A stretch of 64,000 nucleotides of DNA, taken from the NCBI GenBank assembly GCA_023379385.1, contig JAMCUS010000028.1:1-64000 (forward strand), read 5' to 3'. The position numbers and the translations under genes were made by a program. Shown here piece by piece: positions 53,442 to 63,313 of this stretch; position 1 is the stretch's first letter, and every line of letters starts with the position of its first letter. Under the pieces are notes generated by a model, which was given only the letters and a program-made list of their open reading frames with translations, did no database searches and was not told where the DNA came from. The stretch comes from Thermoplasmatota archaeon. GTDB lineage: Archaea > Thermoplasmatota > Thermoplasmata > Lutacidiplasmatales > JAMCUS01.

Positions 53442-55127
53442 ATGGGGTTAATGGATACCTACTCAATATATGGTATAGTATTCTTTCTTGCATTTTTGGG
53501 TTCATATATAGCAGAATACCTCGGGCAATCCACAATTCTGGGATATATAATCATAGGCATGATAATAGGCCCGTTTATAGATCTTAGACCTTATGGGATA
53601 CCTTATAACGGATTAATAACCACACCATCAACCCTGCAGATATTTGGAAACATGGGGTTGATATTCATATTCTTTTTTATAGGACTTAGTTTCACTGTAA
53701 ATAAGCTGTCTCATAACCGTAATGCGGCTATAATAATTGCTTTGATGGATATGTTTATTAACATGATGGTGGGCATAGCAATAGGGTTTCTGTTTCACTG
53801 GCCAATTCTGGATACGCTTTTTCTTGCCAGTATAATAAGTTTAAGTTCCGCAGTGATAACGGTCAAGGTACTTGAGGACCTTAAAAGAATAAATACCCCT
53901 GAAACTGGATTGATTCTGAGCATAATGATTGTTGAGGATTTCATGTCCGTTATATTGCTTATACTATTGAGTTCAACCTATGTGGGTATTGCCACCACAG
54001 AATACATTGCCTTCATAGAGATCGTGGGAATATTTACACTGATAATGTTCTATATCATTCTTACCTTTGTATTTATACCGGCCATACGTGTGAGGATAAT
54101 GAAAAGGGCAAGTGACGAAGTCGTTGTACTTCTGGTTGTCGGTATAATCATGCTCTCAAGCAGTTTAGCATCCTTTTTTGAAATATCACCTATTATAGGT
54201 GCTTTTTTCATAGGTATGACCTTATCAGAGACCAATTTATCAAAAACGGTAGAAAATAAAATAAAACCTATTGGCTATCTTTTTGTATCTATTTTTTTTA
54301 TTTACGTTGGTACACTTATAAACCCCATATATATTTTTAAAATTCTACCGATCATAATGGTTTCATTTATCTCAATAATTATAATAGATGTATTCATTAT
54401 CAGCGCCATAACCTACCTGCTGGGATTCTGTTCCAAAGTGGCCATGGCCACCGGTACATCACTCCTTCCTAGAAGTGAGGAATCAATAGTCTTTGCCTCC
54501 TTTGCCACTACTATCAAAAACGGTGACAATAAACCATTGCTGACACACTCGGGTGACATGTATCCCTTGGCCGGTATAATAACCTTATTCACAACTCTGC
54601 TCACGCCTTTGCTTATAAAATATTCAGGTAAAATAAACACATTTATGGAAAGGATTTTGCCGGCCCACATGAAGGTATCTGGAAATGCAATATCAAGGGT
54701 ATTGAGAGGCATGATCAATTCAAGTCCCTATATGAGGAAGGTAGAAAGGCACTACCTGCTCATCCCTTTCATCATCAATGTTCTGTACGTAATCATGTTT
54801 GGATTGTTTATTAAAATGTTAATTCCACTGTATGTTATAATAATACTGTTTCCGGTAATTGTTATAATAGACTATATGATTACAGGCAGCGTATTGGACG
54901 GGACAATTTATCCATTCACATATTCAGGATTGAGTATTCAGAAACATGACCGGTACCTTAAATCACTTATAACAGGTGTAATAACCGCAATATCAATGAT
55001 CATATTCATACCGATAACCTTCTTCATTGATAATATACCACTCTTTTTGTTGTTGAACCTCGCCATATTTGCAATAATAGAGATACACCTTTATCTGTAC
55101 TATAGCCAAAGCCCAGCAAACATTTAA
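53442..55127 (+). CDS. CPA2-family cation:proton antiporter (KhtU-like)
   Basis: A 562-residue transporter exchanging K+ or Na+ for H+. About twelve helices in the first 390 residues; GQSTILGYIIIGMIIGPF (about 24-41), FIFFFIGLSFTVNKL and SLSSAVITVKVLED are CPA2 landmarks, and LILSIMIVEDFMSVILL holds the conserved acidic residue (ED). LPRSEESIVFAS follows. The C-terminal 150 residues add two membrane segments and lack TrkA domains, so control must come from the small upstream protein. Start MGLMDTY at 53442, chosen because 53424 lies inside the previous gene. Confidence 0.85.
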   Translation: MGLMDTYSIYGIVFFLAFLGSYIAEYLGQSTILGYIIIGMIIGPFIDLRPYGIPYNGLITTPSTLQIFGNMGLIFIFFFIGLSFTVNKLSHNRNAAIIIALMDMFINMMVGIAIGFLFHWPILDTLFLASIISLSSAVITVKVLEDLKRINTPETGLILSIMIVEDFMSVILLILLSSTYVGIATTEYIAFIEIVGIFTLIMFYIILTFVFIPAIRVRIMKRASDEVVVLLVVGIIMLSSSLASFFEISPIIGAFFIGMTLSETNLSKTVENKIKPIGYLFVSIFFIYVGTLINPIYIFKILPIIMVSFISIIIIDVFIISAITYLLGFCSKVAMATGTSLLPRSEESIVFASFATTIKNGDNKPLLTHSGDMYPLAGIITLFTTLLTPLLIKYSGKINTFMERILPAHMKVSGNAISRVLRGMINSSPYMRKVERHYLLIPFIINVLYVIMFGLFIKMLIPLYVIIILFPVIVIIDYMITGSVLDGTIYPFTYSGLSIQKHDRYLKSLITGVITAISMIIFIPITFFIDNIPLFLLLNLAIFAIIEIHLYLYYSQSPANI

Positions 55128-55172
55128 TCAGAAACATCAATTAAAAGGTTATGAATAAGATCCAGGAGCTGT

Positions 55173-55757
55173 TCAACTGGCAGTTGCTACAAAAGCTGCT
55201 GTGATCTGTACAGTATCTGTAGTCAGGCTGTTATAATTAACGAAGACAAGATAATATGTACCTGCTCCAACATTGGTATTTATACTACCACTGCTGACAC
55301 TTCCAGAAGTATAAACATATGAACTGGCTGTACCACTGGGAAGTAAAGAGGCGTATTCAGACGGCGTCATTATGTAAAATGTGACTGGTGCTGACGTAGT
55401 GAATGATCCTGTTATAGTAGCAGACTGAGATAAATTGAAACCAACAGGTTGTGCTGTACGGGGGTTTATATTAAATACCACACCATTCTGTACGATTGTT
55501 AAAGGGGCTGGTGTTGACAAACTAGCTAAAATCCCTACCACTATTATGATGACTACTACAACTACCACACCTATAATTATCCATTTTGTTTTGCTCTTCT
55601 TTGGTGCCGGTGGTTGCATAGGCTGTCCATACATAGGCTGTACAGGCTGCTGATATACAGGCTGACCGTATGGCTGCGGCTGCATTCCCTGTCCATATGG
55701 CTGCTGTGGTGGCATTTGCGGCGGTTGGGGGTTCTGCCCCTGATTTGGGTTGTACAT
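55173..55757 (-). CDS. Pro/Gln-rich single-pass membrane protein
   Basis: A 194-residue protein: about 50 residues of low complexity with PYGQ, QPMYGQPMQPP-type repeats, a basic stop (KKSKTKW), one membrane helix (IIIGVVVVVVIIIVVGILAS) and an extracytoplasmic beta domain. The repeat tail should be cytoplasmic. Similar tails occur in the two proteins at 58418 and 59214. Function unknown. Confidence 0.6.
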   Translation of the reverse strand: MYNPNQGQNPQPPQMPPQQPYGQGMQPQPYGQPVYQQPVQPMYGQPMQPPAPKKSKTKWIIIGVVVVVVIIIVVGILASLSTPAPLTIVQNGVVFNINPRTAQPVGFNLSQSATITGSFTTSAPVTFYIMTPSEYASLLPSGTASSYVYTSGSVSSGSINTNVGAGTYYLVFVNYNSLTTDTVQITAAFVATAS

Positions 55758-56010
55758 TTTTCAACATCCTCCCTACATTTACTTTAGCATCTTAAAATAT
55801 TTCTCTCTAAGGTTATATCACATAACCTATTGATTTTATAAATATTGTAATAGGTATAAATATGTTACTGTATTATTTTTTTAAATCATTTATAGATTCC
55901 CTCATCCCCTTAACAATATATAAATTCTGTGGGGGTTACGCATATCATAAAAATTATTGATTACAATTTATATCAATAACTTTTTTAATCTATCTAGATT
56001 ATCCATATTT

Positions 56011-57129
56011 GTGGCAAAGATCGATGATGATATAAAGAGAATAGACGATGAACTTAAAAAGACAATATATAACAAAAAGACTCAACATCACATAGGAAAA
56101 TTAAAAGCAAAATTAGCGTTCCTTAAAATGGAGGCTGAAAGAAGGAGATCATCTCATAGCTCTTCTGGACTAAGATATGCTGTTAAAAAAAGTGGAAATG
56201 GTACAGTTGCATTGTTAGGATTTCCGTCAGTCGGTAAAAGTACAATTCTCAATAAATTAACCAATGCATTTAGTGAAATTGGCGCATACGACTTCACAAC
56301 AATAACGATAGTGCCTGGAAGCATGAGTTATAAAGGCGCAAATATTCAAATACTGGATATGCCTGGAATAATAGAGGGTGCGTCCGACGGGAGGGGTAGG
56401 GGAAAAGCCGTTATATCTGTTGCCAGAACTTCAGATCTTATTCTTCTCATCGTAGACCCGGTGAAGTCAAGCATAAGTGCACTGATAAAAGAGGCAGAAA
56501 GTGCAAATATAAAATTGAATGGATACAAGCCGAATATAGTTATAACACCTAAAACAAAAGGTGGTGGGTTAAAGATCGTTTCTACGGTTAAACTAACACA
56601 TATTGATGAACAACTTATCGGAGAGGTTGTAAGGGAGTGGGGAATTGTTAATGGAGAAGTAATTATAAGAGAGGATGTCACGGTAGATCAGCTTATAGAT
56701 GTTTTATCAGGAAACAGGGTATATATACCTGCCATAGTTGTAGTGAACAAAAGTGATCTGTTAACTGAAGAGAATAAAGGCAGAATTATGAAGGAGATAG
56801 AAAAATACAACATGAGTTACATATTGACCTCTGCTGAAACAGGCCATAACATGGAGTATCTCAAAGAATTGATGTATGAAAAACTTAATTTTATATCAAT
56901 TTATCTAAAACCACCTGGTAAGGAAGCAGATATGATGAATCCATTAATTATTAAAAAAGGGACTACTGTGCGAATGTTATGTGAACTTATACATAAAGAG
57001 TTTGTAAAACAGTTCAGGTATGGACAGATATGGGGTAAAAGTGCCAAATTTCCGGGACAGATCGTTGGATTTGAACATGTTTTATACGACAAGGACGTAA
57101 TAACCATACATACAAAAAGAACAGAGTAA
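56011..57129 (+). CDS. DRG-family GTPase
   Basis: A translation-associated GTPase of the OBG-HflX superfamily. From GTG 56011 (VAKIDDDIKRIDDELKK) about 372 residues. G1 GFPSVGKSTILNKL (about 70), G2 TTITIVPG, G3 DMPGIIEGASDGRGRG, G4 VVNKSDLL and G5 SAETG are present; the C-terminal 60 residues form the TGS domain (GTTVRMLCELIHKEFVKQFR). The open frame reaches 55957, but homology begins at the GTG. DRG with its partner binds ribosomes in eukaryotes. A family-B IS605 element sits directly at its stop. Confidence 0.92.
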   Translation: MAKIDDDIKRIDDELKKTIYNKKTQHHIGKLKAKLAFLKMEAERRRSSHSSSGLRYAVKKSGNGTVALLGFPSVGKSTILNKLTNAFSEIGAYDFTTITIVPGSMSYKGANIQILDMPGIIEGASDGRGRGKAVISVARTSDLILLIVDPVKSSISALIKEAESANIKLNGYKPNIVITPKTKGGGLKIVSTVKLTHIDEQLIGEVVREWGIVNGEVIIREDVTVDQLIDVLSGNRVYIPAIVVVNKSDLLTEENKGRIMKEIEKYNMSYILTSAETGHNMEYLKELMYEKLNFISIYLKPPGKEADMMNPLIIKKGTTVRMLCELIHKEFVKQFRYGQIWGKSAKFPGQIVGFEHVLYDKDVITIHTKRTE

Positions 57130-58390
57130 GTCAACTACCACACCACGAAGGATTGTAGCTTGTTGCCGGTCTCCACCATACCCGTAGGCATGGTTTCATT
57201 GAACCGCAACGATTGGCTGGTTGACAACAGCCTGAAGTACTCAGATTTACCGAGTACCTCAATGTTTCTTGATGCATTGAGGTCTGCATGAAGCTCGAAT
57301 CCACACTTCAGGCAATGGAATATTGTTCCTATCAACGAATCCACATTTTGAGCATTTCTGTGTTGTGTATTTGGGATTCACATATACAACCTATTTGTTC
57401 ATTTCCTGCTCCTTGTATTCAATAAACTGCTCTAACTGTTGTGGAGACCATAAACCAAGTTTATGGCTAAATCTTCTTCCATTGCCCCTCTTCCTCATTT
57501 CTGCCATCCCAGGTCTTCAAATGCAACTACGTTAAACGGATGATTTACTATCTGCTTTGAAATCACATGGTTTGTATTCTGCACTAACCGTCTCTATCTT
57601 CCGCTCAATTCCCTCAATTTACGACGGGCGTACCGAGTGCCTGCATGCTGTAATTTCTTTTTATTGTACTGGTATCCCCCTTTTACACTTCTCAATGGTT
57701 TTGAATTAAAAAACCTATTATTTGATAATACTGTTGCATTCTTTATTCCTCTATCTATTCCTACCACTTTTACATTTTCGTCTATCTTTTTTCAACCTCC
57801 TTATCTGGCAATTCTACCTGTATCATTATAAACATTTTCCCATGCATTTTATCAATGAATACCTGTCCATTGGCATATTCTCCTCTATATTTCTCAATTA
57901 CTGGTGTGTGTGCAACGGGGAATACCAGCCCGCCACTGACAATTGTCAACGATACTGTGTGGGAATCGGGATAGAACTTAAACGTTCTCCTACCATATCT
58001 AATAGTGAGGGATCTCTTCTGTATTTCCCTTTCAAGTTTGGTCTGTTTTAATGATTCAGATGCAGTATCCCTGGCTGTTCGGACAAGTGCAGAAGGCAGA
58101 GTAGGTATTGCCTTCCTAATATCTTTACATGTTGCTCTGTTAAGCTTATTCTTATTGATTGTATGTACAGGGAATCCATAATCTAGAAACATCTGGCACG
58201 CTTCTTTGAATTTCTCACCCGTTTCCAGAAGTACCTTATCGTAGGGAAGTTTTAATTTAATGGTTACAAACATTATTTAATGAAAGGTTATTCTTGATAA
58301 CAGCACTTTTTGTTGAGGGAAGTTCGTGTATATCCATGCCAAAGCATTGGAGTTTTACTGCTTCCATCAAACTCCCAACAAAGATTATAA
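57130..58390 (-). pseudogene. tnpB: IS605-type element, family B, with frameshifted tnpB
   Basis: Right end GTCAACTACCACACC at 57130 abuts the GTPase stop; left end runs to about 58390 and matches the one at 36708-36840. The tnpB reads MFVTIKLKLPYDKVLLETGE to KMFIMIQVELPDKEVEK (58273-57785), then shifts to VKVVGIDRGIKNATVLS (RuvC-I) and YARRKLREL, then shorter pieces, ending in FHCLKCGFELHADLNASRN. At least three frame breaks make it inactive. It is the most complete family-B copy here and allows the ancestral sequence to be read. Confidence 0.85.
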
Positions 58391-58417
58391 AATATCAAAT
58401 TTTGAAAATGAAAAAAG

Positions 58418-59107
58418 TTAATGCACTTTGTAGCCACAATACGGACAGTTTGTTGTGCTGGTCGGTACCTGTTTATTGCATGCTGGACATGTGGTTACAA
58501 CAGATTGCTGATATACCGGTTGGGGTGAGGATGGTTGAGGTATATTTGGTACGTTCTGCTGGCCGTAAGGTTGTGTGTACTGCTGCTGCGGATTGAACTG
58601 CACAGGAGGTTGTTGTTGATACGTTGGCTGTGCCTGCCATGAACCAGGAGCCATGGACGGATAGGGTGATGCCATTACATTTTGTGGGCCGTATATACCC
58701 ATGCCTCCATAAGGTGCGTTTGACATTTCAGCTGCCTTATCTATATGTTTCTTTGCAAAATATAATAAAATGGCGGTTATAATTCCTGAGAAAAAGAACG
58801 AAATAATCAGGAATCCAGTAGTGTTGATGGATCTGGCCTTTATAACATCCCCAGATTCTATCGCCTCTTTGAGACTTAATAACCGTATAAGTACATAAAC
58901 ATCTAAAACAGCAGATACACTATAAAGTATAATAAAAAGAAGATAAAAATTGCTTAAAGCCGGATTGGACTTTCTAAGTCCTATTGACCCAATTATCGAA
59001 AGGGCATCCAATAAAAGGACAATTATTGACCAAATTAATGCAATTAATACCAACGTTTTGGATTTATTTAGCTCATCATTCGCAGGACTTCCTCCTCCAT
59101 ACATCAT
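58418..59107 (-). CDS. Membrane protein with Pro/Gln-rich linker and zinc ribbon (paralogue 1)
   Basis: A 229-residue protein with about four hydrophobic helices (SKTLVLIALIWSIIVLLLDA, LYSVSAVLDVYVLIRLLSLK, GFLIISFFFSGIITAILLYF), a linker of about 70 residues rich in Q, P, Y and M, and a C-terminal ribbon CPACNKQVPTSTTNCPYCG. Order and helix lengths match the next gene, so they are tandem duplicates. Unknown function; the cytoplasmic ribbon may bind a partner protein. Confidence 0.65.
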   Translation of the reverse strand: MMYGGGSPANDELNKSKTLVLIALIWSIIVLLLDALSIIGSIGLRKSNPALSNFYLLFIILYSVSAVLDVYVLIRLLSLKEAIESGDVIKARSINTTGFLIISFFFSGIITAILLYFAKKHIDKAAEMSNAPYGGMGIYGPQNVMASPYPSMAPGSWQAQPTYQQQPPVQFNPQQQYTQPYGQQNVPNIPQPSSPQPVYQQSVVTTCPACNKQVPTSTTNCPYCGYKVH

Positions 59108-59213
59108 GCCACAACAACTCCTATTTTTTTACAAACCTGAAATGAACAAATCAAGTCAAAAAGTGGTAGCATAATAATAAATATATACTTTTTCATATAG
59201 AACGTTAAAAAAA

Positions 59214-59918
59214 TCATCGTATTTTGTAACCGCAATAGGGGCATACAACAACCATTGACGATACTGCTCTATGACAGGACTGACAAACAGTAACACCAGT
59301 TTGTTGCAATACGGGTTGTTGTGGTGGTGGTTGTATATACTGTATCTGGGGCTGGAGTGGTTGACTGTATTGCTGTTGTACTGCAGGATTTTGCGGGTAC
59401 TGATACTGTTGTTGATAATATTGTGAAGGGTATTGCTGTAATTGTGGTATAGCCTGCGGATATTGCTGTACGGGTTGGGCAGTGGTGGGTAAATTGTATA
59501 TGCTCTGGCCTGGTTGTTGTGGTTGCATTTGATTATATACGGGAGGGTATGGAGTAGTATGTGTTATTCTGTCAATATGCTCTTTTGATATAAATAACAA
59601 TATTCCAGGAATAACCCCATCAAAAATTATGGCAATTACAATAAGTTCCATATTCATAAGATTGTGAACCTTTAAGATATCACCGGCAGATAATGCAATT
59701 TTGATCTCATTTATTTTTAATACAACAAAAACACCTATAACATCAGATGCTAGTATATATGCATCAATTATTTTATATACAATGTATGGGGATAAAATAA
59801 TTTCAACAGATGCAATAATACCTGATAAAACGATAATAATTAATCCGAATATAAATGCAAGCAATACGAAAGTATTGATATCCTCCAACTCCTTCTTTAC
59901 AGGGTCTGCATACATCAA
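59214..59918 (-). CDS. Membrane protein with Pro/Gln-rich linker and zinc ribbon (paralogue 2)
   Basis: A 234-residue paralogue of the previous gene: LEDINTFVLLAFIFGLIIIV, YKIIDAYILASDVIGVFVVL, IAIIFDGVIPGILLFISKEH, then a Gln-rich linker (QYPSQYYQQQYQYPQNPAVQ) and CQSCHRAVSSMVVVCPYCGY. A KEHID motif follows the last helix in both copies (KKHIDKA / KEHIDRI). Pairs like this suggest a hetero-oligomer or recent duplication. Confidence 0.65.
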   Translation of the reverse strand: MMYADPVKKELEDINTFVLLAFIFGLIIIVLSGIIASVEIILSPYIVYKIIDAYILASDVIGVFVVLKINEIKIALSAGDILKVHNLMNMELIVIAIIFDGVIPGILLFISKEHIDRITHTTPYPPVYNQMQPQQPGQSIYNLPTTAQPVQQYPQAIPQLQQYPSQYYQQQYQYPQNPAVQQQYSQPLQPQIQYIQPPPQQPVLQQTGVTVCQSCHRAVSSMVVVCPYCGYKIR

Positions 59919-60168
59919 TACACCTCCTTAAATAGAATGAATCTATTCATGCAAGAAACATATATAATTTTTAGTATATAATGCTTTGTTGATTAAATGC
60001 CAGATTATATTAATATAGTGTCATATAAATTATGAATATTTATCTGGTATAAACAGATAGGTTTAGATGAAATTAAAAGGTGTTATACTGGATTTATTCA
60101 ACACGGAGATATTGAAAAAATATTGTCTTAAAAATAACCAAACATTATATATAAGACAGGAACTCTTA

Positions 60169-60945
60169 ATGACTGTGAACATTAAAAAATATGATTCAGA
60201 AATAATGGTCAAAACGGAACGCAGAAAGAGAACTGTTGAAGACAGGGATGTATGGCATCATGTATTTGATCTTCCCACTGAAAAGATTATACAGAAGATC
60301 ATAAACAGGAGAGTCATAGACACGCTTGATTATGCTATATCTTCCGGAAAGGAGAGTGGTGTATACAGGGCTACCAGTAAAAGTGGATATTACGCCGTAA
60401 AAATTTACAGAATAACAGATTCGTCGTTTAGAAATTTACCGTATTATATTTTTGCAGAAGAGAGATTTTTACAGGTAAAAAAAAAGTGGCATCAACTGGT
60501 ATTCGCATGGGCGTTGCGTGAATACAAAAACCTCACTATAATGCATGAGTCATCAGTGCCTGTACCGAGACCCGTTATGGTACTAAAAAATATACTTATA
60601 GAGGAGTTTTTGGGAGAGGATGGTGTAGCCTATCCCATCCTGCAAAAATATAATGGTATTATAGATGTTAAGCTGTGGAATGATATTATAAATTCCGTAA
60701 AAACAATCTACTACAAAGCCAATATGGTACATGGAGATCTGAGTGAGTACAACATAATTATTGGTAAAAACAATATGCATTATATAATTGATGTTTCGCA
60801 GGCGGTAAAAAAAGAGCATCCTGCAGCCAAGGAACTTCTTCTAAGAGATTTAAAAACAATAGGAAAATTTTTTATTAAAAAAGGTGTTAAGGTGAATATT
60901 GAAGAGACCGTTAAAATTTTTGAAAAAGATGGTGTGAACCCATGA
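60169..60945 (+). CDS. rio1: RIO1-type serine/threonine protein kinase
   Basis: An atypical kinase of ribosome assembly. ATG 60169 has AGGA a few bases before it; the frame is open to 60067 but the extra 34 codons are not conserved. Features: GKESGVYRATSKSGYYAVKI (ATP loop and Lys), the RIO1 helix FLQVKKKWHQLVFAWALREY-like segment (WALREYKNL), LIEEFLG hinge, MVHGDLSEYNIII (catalytic Asp, Asn) and HYIIDVSQAV (metal Asp). 258 residues. First gene of the rio1-KH-priS-arfC operon, with a 4-bp overlap to the next. Confidence 0.93.
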   Translation: MTVNIKKYDSEIMVKTERRKRTVEDRDVWHHVFDLPTEKIIQKIINRRVIDTLDYAISSGKESGVYRATSKSGYYAVKIYRITDSSFRNLPYYIFAEERFLQVKKKWHQLVFAWALREYKNLTIMHESSVPVPRPVMVLKNILIEEFLGEDGVAYPILQKYNGIIDVKLWNDIINSVKTIYYKANMVHGDLSEYNIIIGKNNMHYIIDVSQAVKKEHPAAKELLLRDLKTIGKFFIKKGVKVNIEETVKIFEKDGVNP

Positions 60946-61472
60946 ATATATTCTATCTCAGAGTGCCTACGGACAGGATAGGCGCACTTATAGGAATCAA
61001 CGGAGAGGATAAAATGAAGATAGAAACTACTGGCAAGGTGAAATTGGATATAGATTCCAGTAGCGGAGATGTGGAGATCCTGTTTGATAACGACCCAGTA
61101 CTTGGATTAAAGGCGAGAGATGTCGTTCAGGCAATAGGCAGAGGATTTTCTCCAAAACATGCCATGAAATTATTCAATGAAAATATATACTTTATACTTA
61201 TAGATATCAATGATTTTGCCCGTAATAAAAAATCACATGTAAGGAGAATAAAGGCTAGAGTAATAGGTACCGAGGGTAAAACAAAGAAATTTATAGAAGA
61301 GGAAACTGGCACAACACTTTCCGTTTATGGAACAACAATTGGTGTTATAGGAACTCTGGAGATGGTGGAAATCGTAAAGGAGGCCCTTACCCTGCTTCTA
61401 AGAGGTAGTGAGCATAGTACCATATACCGATATGTTACCAGAAAGGTGAGAGAGGCTGCACTTTATGGATGA
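60942..61472 (+). CDS. KH-domain RNA-binding protein (Dim2/Pno1-like)
   Basis: A 176-residue protein with two KH domains. VPTDRIGALIGINGEDKMKI (about 7-26) has the GxxG of KH1; RVIGTEGKTKKFIEEETGTT (about 106-125) that of KH2, and ISVYG-like LSVYGTTIGVIG follows. Archaeal Dim2 binds the 3' end of 16S rRNA precursor and acts with Rio1, the adjacent gene. ATGA overlaps with both neighbours support a single transcript. Confidence 0.88.
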   Translation: MNIFYLRVPTDRIGALIGINGEDKMKIETTGKVKLDIDSSSGDVEILFDNDPVLGLKARDVVQAIGRGFSPKHAMKLFNENIYFILIDINDFARNKKSHVRRIKARVIGTEGKTKKFIEEETGTTLSVYGTTIGVIGTLEMVEIVKEALTLLLRGSEHSTIYRYVTRKVREAALYG

Positions 61473-62598
61473 TAAAACAGAAAAATTCATTACAAATCTT
61501 TTTAAACAATATTATGATGGTTTAGATCTGAGTAATGAGCATTATCTGGATATAAAGGAAAGGGAATTTGCATTTACCTATCTTAACAGAGATGGAATGG
61601 ATAGACCAAGATATTTTGATAACTGTGATGAACTGCATAGATACATAATGGATAAGCTACCAGCTGCCATATTTTATTCTACAGCACATTACAGAATAGA
61701 TAAGGTATACGAGCAAAAGGAATGGATGAAGGCGGATCTTATTTTTGATCTGGATGCAGATCATCTACCGGGTGCTGAATCGATGAGTTATGCTGAAATG
61801 TTAGACCGCATAAAGATAGAGTTTTACGATCTTGTAAAAGGGATTCTTATTGATGATTTTAGAGTGGATGAAAAGAACATTTTAATCACCTTTTCGGGGA
61901 ACAGGGGATATCACGCACACATACATTCCGATGCATTTCAGAATCTGGATGCCCGCTCAAGAAGATCAATAACTACCTATCTTGGACTTTCAAAGATAAC
62001 CGTAGAGCAGTATAATAGAATTGGAAATAACGGAATGAAAAAAAGGATAGACTCCGTTTTAAAAAGATTGTATGAGGACATTGGTAACGGGAAAACAGTA
62101 TATAACCTGGAGCCGGAGATTATAAAAAAATTACAGGAAAAAATAAAATTGATTGAAAAGAAAAACAGAAGCAAAGCCAGAGGAAGCAATGGTTATGAAT
62201 TATTAAAGGAGTTATTGAACTCTATGAAAATACCTGATGTGGACCAAATGGCTATACTCAATACATTAATAAAAAATAGCATGGACCTGAGTGTTATACA
62301 TATAGATGCGCCTGTTACAGGCGATATTAAACGGTTAATACGCATGCCTCTTTCACTGCATCCTAAAAGTGGATTTGTTGTTAAAAAAATGGACCTGAAT
62401 TCTTTTGAAAAATTTACTCCAACAAAGGATGCCATCCATAAAGGATTTACGGGCTCATCCATATCTGCCAGGGTTCTGGAGAATACTACGTACACCCTTA
62501 ATGATAAAGTTTTTGATCTTAAAAAGGGTGCGCTTATAGAACTTCCTGAATATGCAGCTCTCTTTTTTGCATGCCGTAACTATATATCAATAGCGTGA
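61465..62598 (+). CDS. priS: DNA primase small catalytic subunit
   Basis: It makes primers for replication with PriL (not in the window). 377 residues: REFAFTYLNRDGMDRPRYFD at the N-terminus, the catalytic DLIFDLDADHL (about 91-101; DxD), ITFSGNRGYHAHI (about 142-154; SGxRG..H), and RIRMPLSLHPKSG-like sequence (RLIRMPLSLHPKSGFV, about 291) are all classic. Overlaps the KH-protein gene by 8 bp. Confidence 0.95.
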   Translation: MDDKTEKFITNLFKQYYDGLDLSNEHYLDIKEREFAFTYLNRDGMDRPRYFDNCDELHRYIMDKLPAAIFYSTAHYRIDKVYEQKEWMKADLIFDLDADHLPGAESMSYAEMLDRIKIEFYDLVKGILIDDFRVDEKNILITFSGNRGYHAHIHSDAFQNLDARSRRSITTYLGLSKITVEQYNRIGNNGMKKRIDSVLKRLYEDIGNGKTVYNLEPEIIKKLQEKIKLIEKKNRSKARGSNGYELLKELLNSMKIPDVDQMAILNTLIKNSMDLSVIHIDAPVTGDIKRLIRMPLSLHPKSGFVVKKMDLNSFEKFTPTKDAIHKGFTGSSISARVLENTTYTLNDKVFDLKKGALIELPEYAALFFACRNYISIA

Positions 62599-62604
62599 TG
62601 AAAA

Positions 62605-63243
62605 ATGAGGCCCTACATACATATAAACTGTGCAATGTCGCTTGATGGAAAAATATCATATCCATCTGGCAAATCACTTGCAATATCCGATGAAGAAGAT
62701 ATGGCGAGGGTACATGAACTGAGAAACAGTTACGACGGAATCATTGTTGGTGCTAATACTGTTATAAATGACGATCCCTCTCTCAAGGTCAAGGATAAAT
62801 ATGTAAAGAGAGTAAACCACCCTGCAAGAATAGTTCTGGATAATACAGGAAGGATTCCGCTGACCGCAAGGATATTTGACGGTACTGTGAGAACCATTCT
62901 GGTTACCAGTGGAAAAAATAACCATACCTATAGCAGAATAGAGGTTATATATGCAGGCATTGATAAAATATACCTTGAAACAGCAATGAACGAACTTGTG
63001 AATAAAGGAATAAAAAAGTTATTAGTAGAAGGGGGAGGGGATGTTATATGGAGTTTTGTGAGTAGCGGTATGTTTGATGTAATAACTGTTTTTATGGCCA
63101 ATATAATCATAGGAGGAAAGAATACACCAACAATGGCTGGTGGTCCTGGAATTATCAGTGAATCAGATATAGTGAAATTGAATTTGAAGGAGGTATCAGT
63201 AAAGAAAAATGGCATTTTGCTTACCTATGAACCCAAACAGTAA
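62605..63243 (+). CDS. arfC: 2,5-diamino-6-ribosylamino-pyrimidinone phosphate reductase
   Basis: The RibD-C-like reductase of archaeal riboflavin synthesis: reduces the ribosyl side chain with NADPH. 212 residues. INCAMSLDGKISYPSGKSLA at the N-terminus, DGIIVGANTVINDDPSLKVK (about 47-66), PARIVLDNTGRIPL, and KKLLVEGGGDVIWSFVSSGM (about 133-152) are strong family motifs. It is the last gene of the rio1 operon, 6 bp after priS. Confidence 0.9.
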   Translation: MRPYIHINCAMSLDGKISYPSGKSLAISDEEDMARVHELRNSYDGIIVGANTVINDDPSLKVKDKYVKRVNHPARIVLDNTGRIPLTARIFDGTVRTILVTSGKNNHTYSRIEVIYAGIDKIYLETAMNELVNKGIKKLLVEGGGDVIWSFVSSGMFDVITVFMANIIIGGKNTPTMAGGPGIISESDIVKLNLKEVSVKKNGILLTYEPKQ

Positions 63244-63313
63244 GTTTCATATTTCAGGTAAAAGAGAAATAGAAAGAGAAACTATTTTAATAAATCATGT
63301 ATTTATAGCATAG

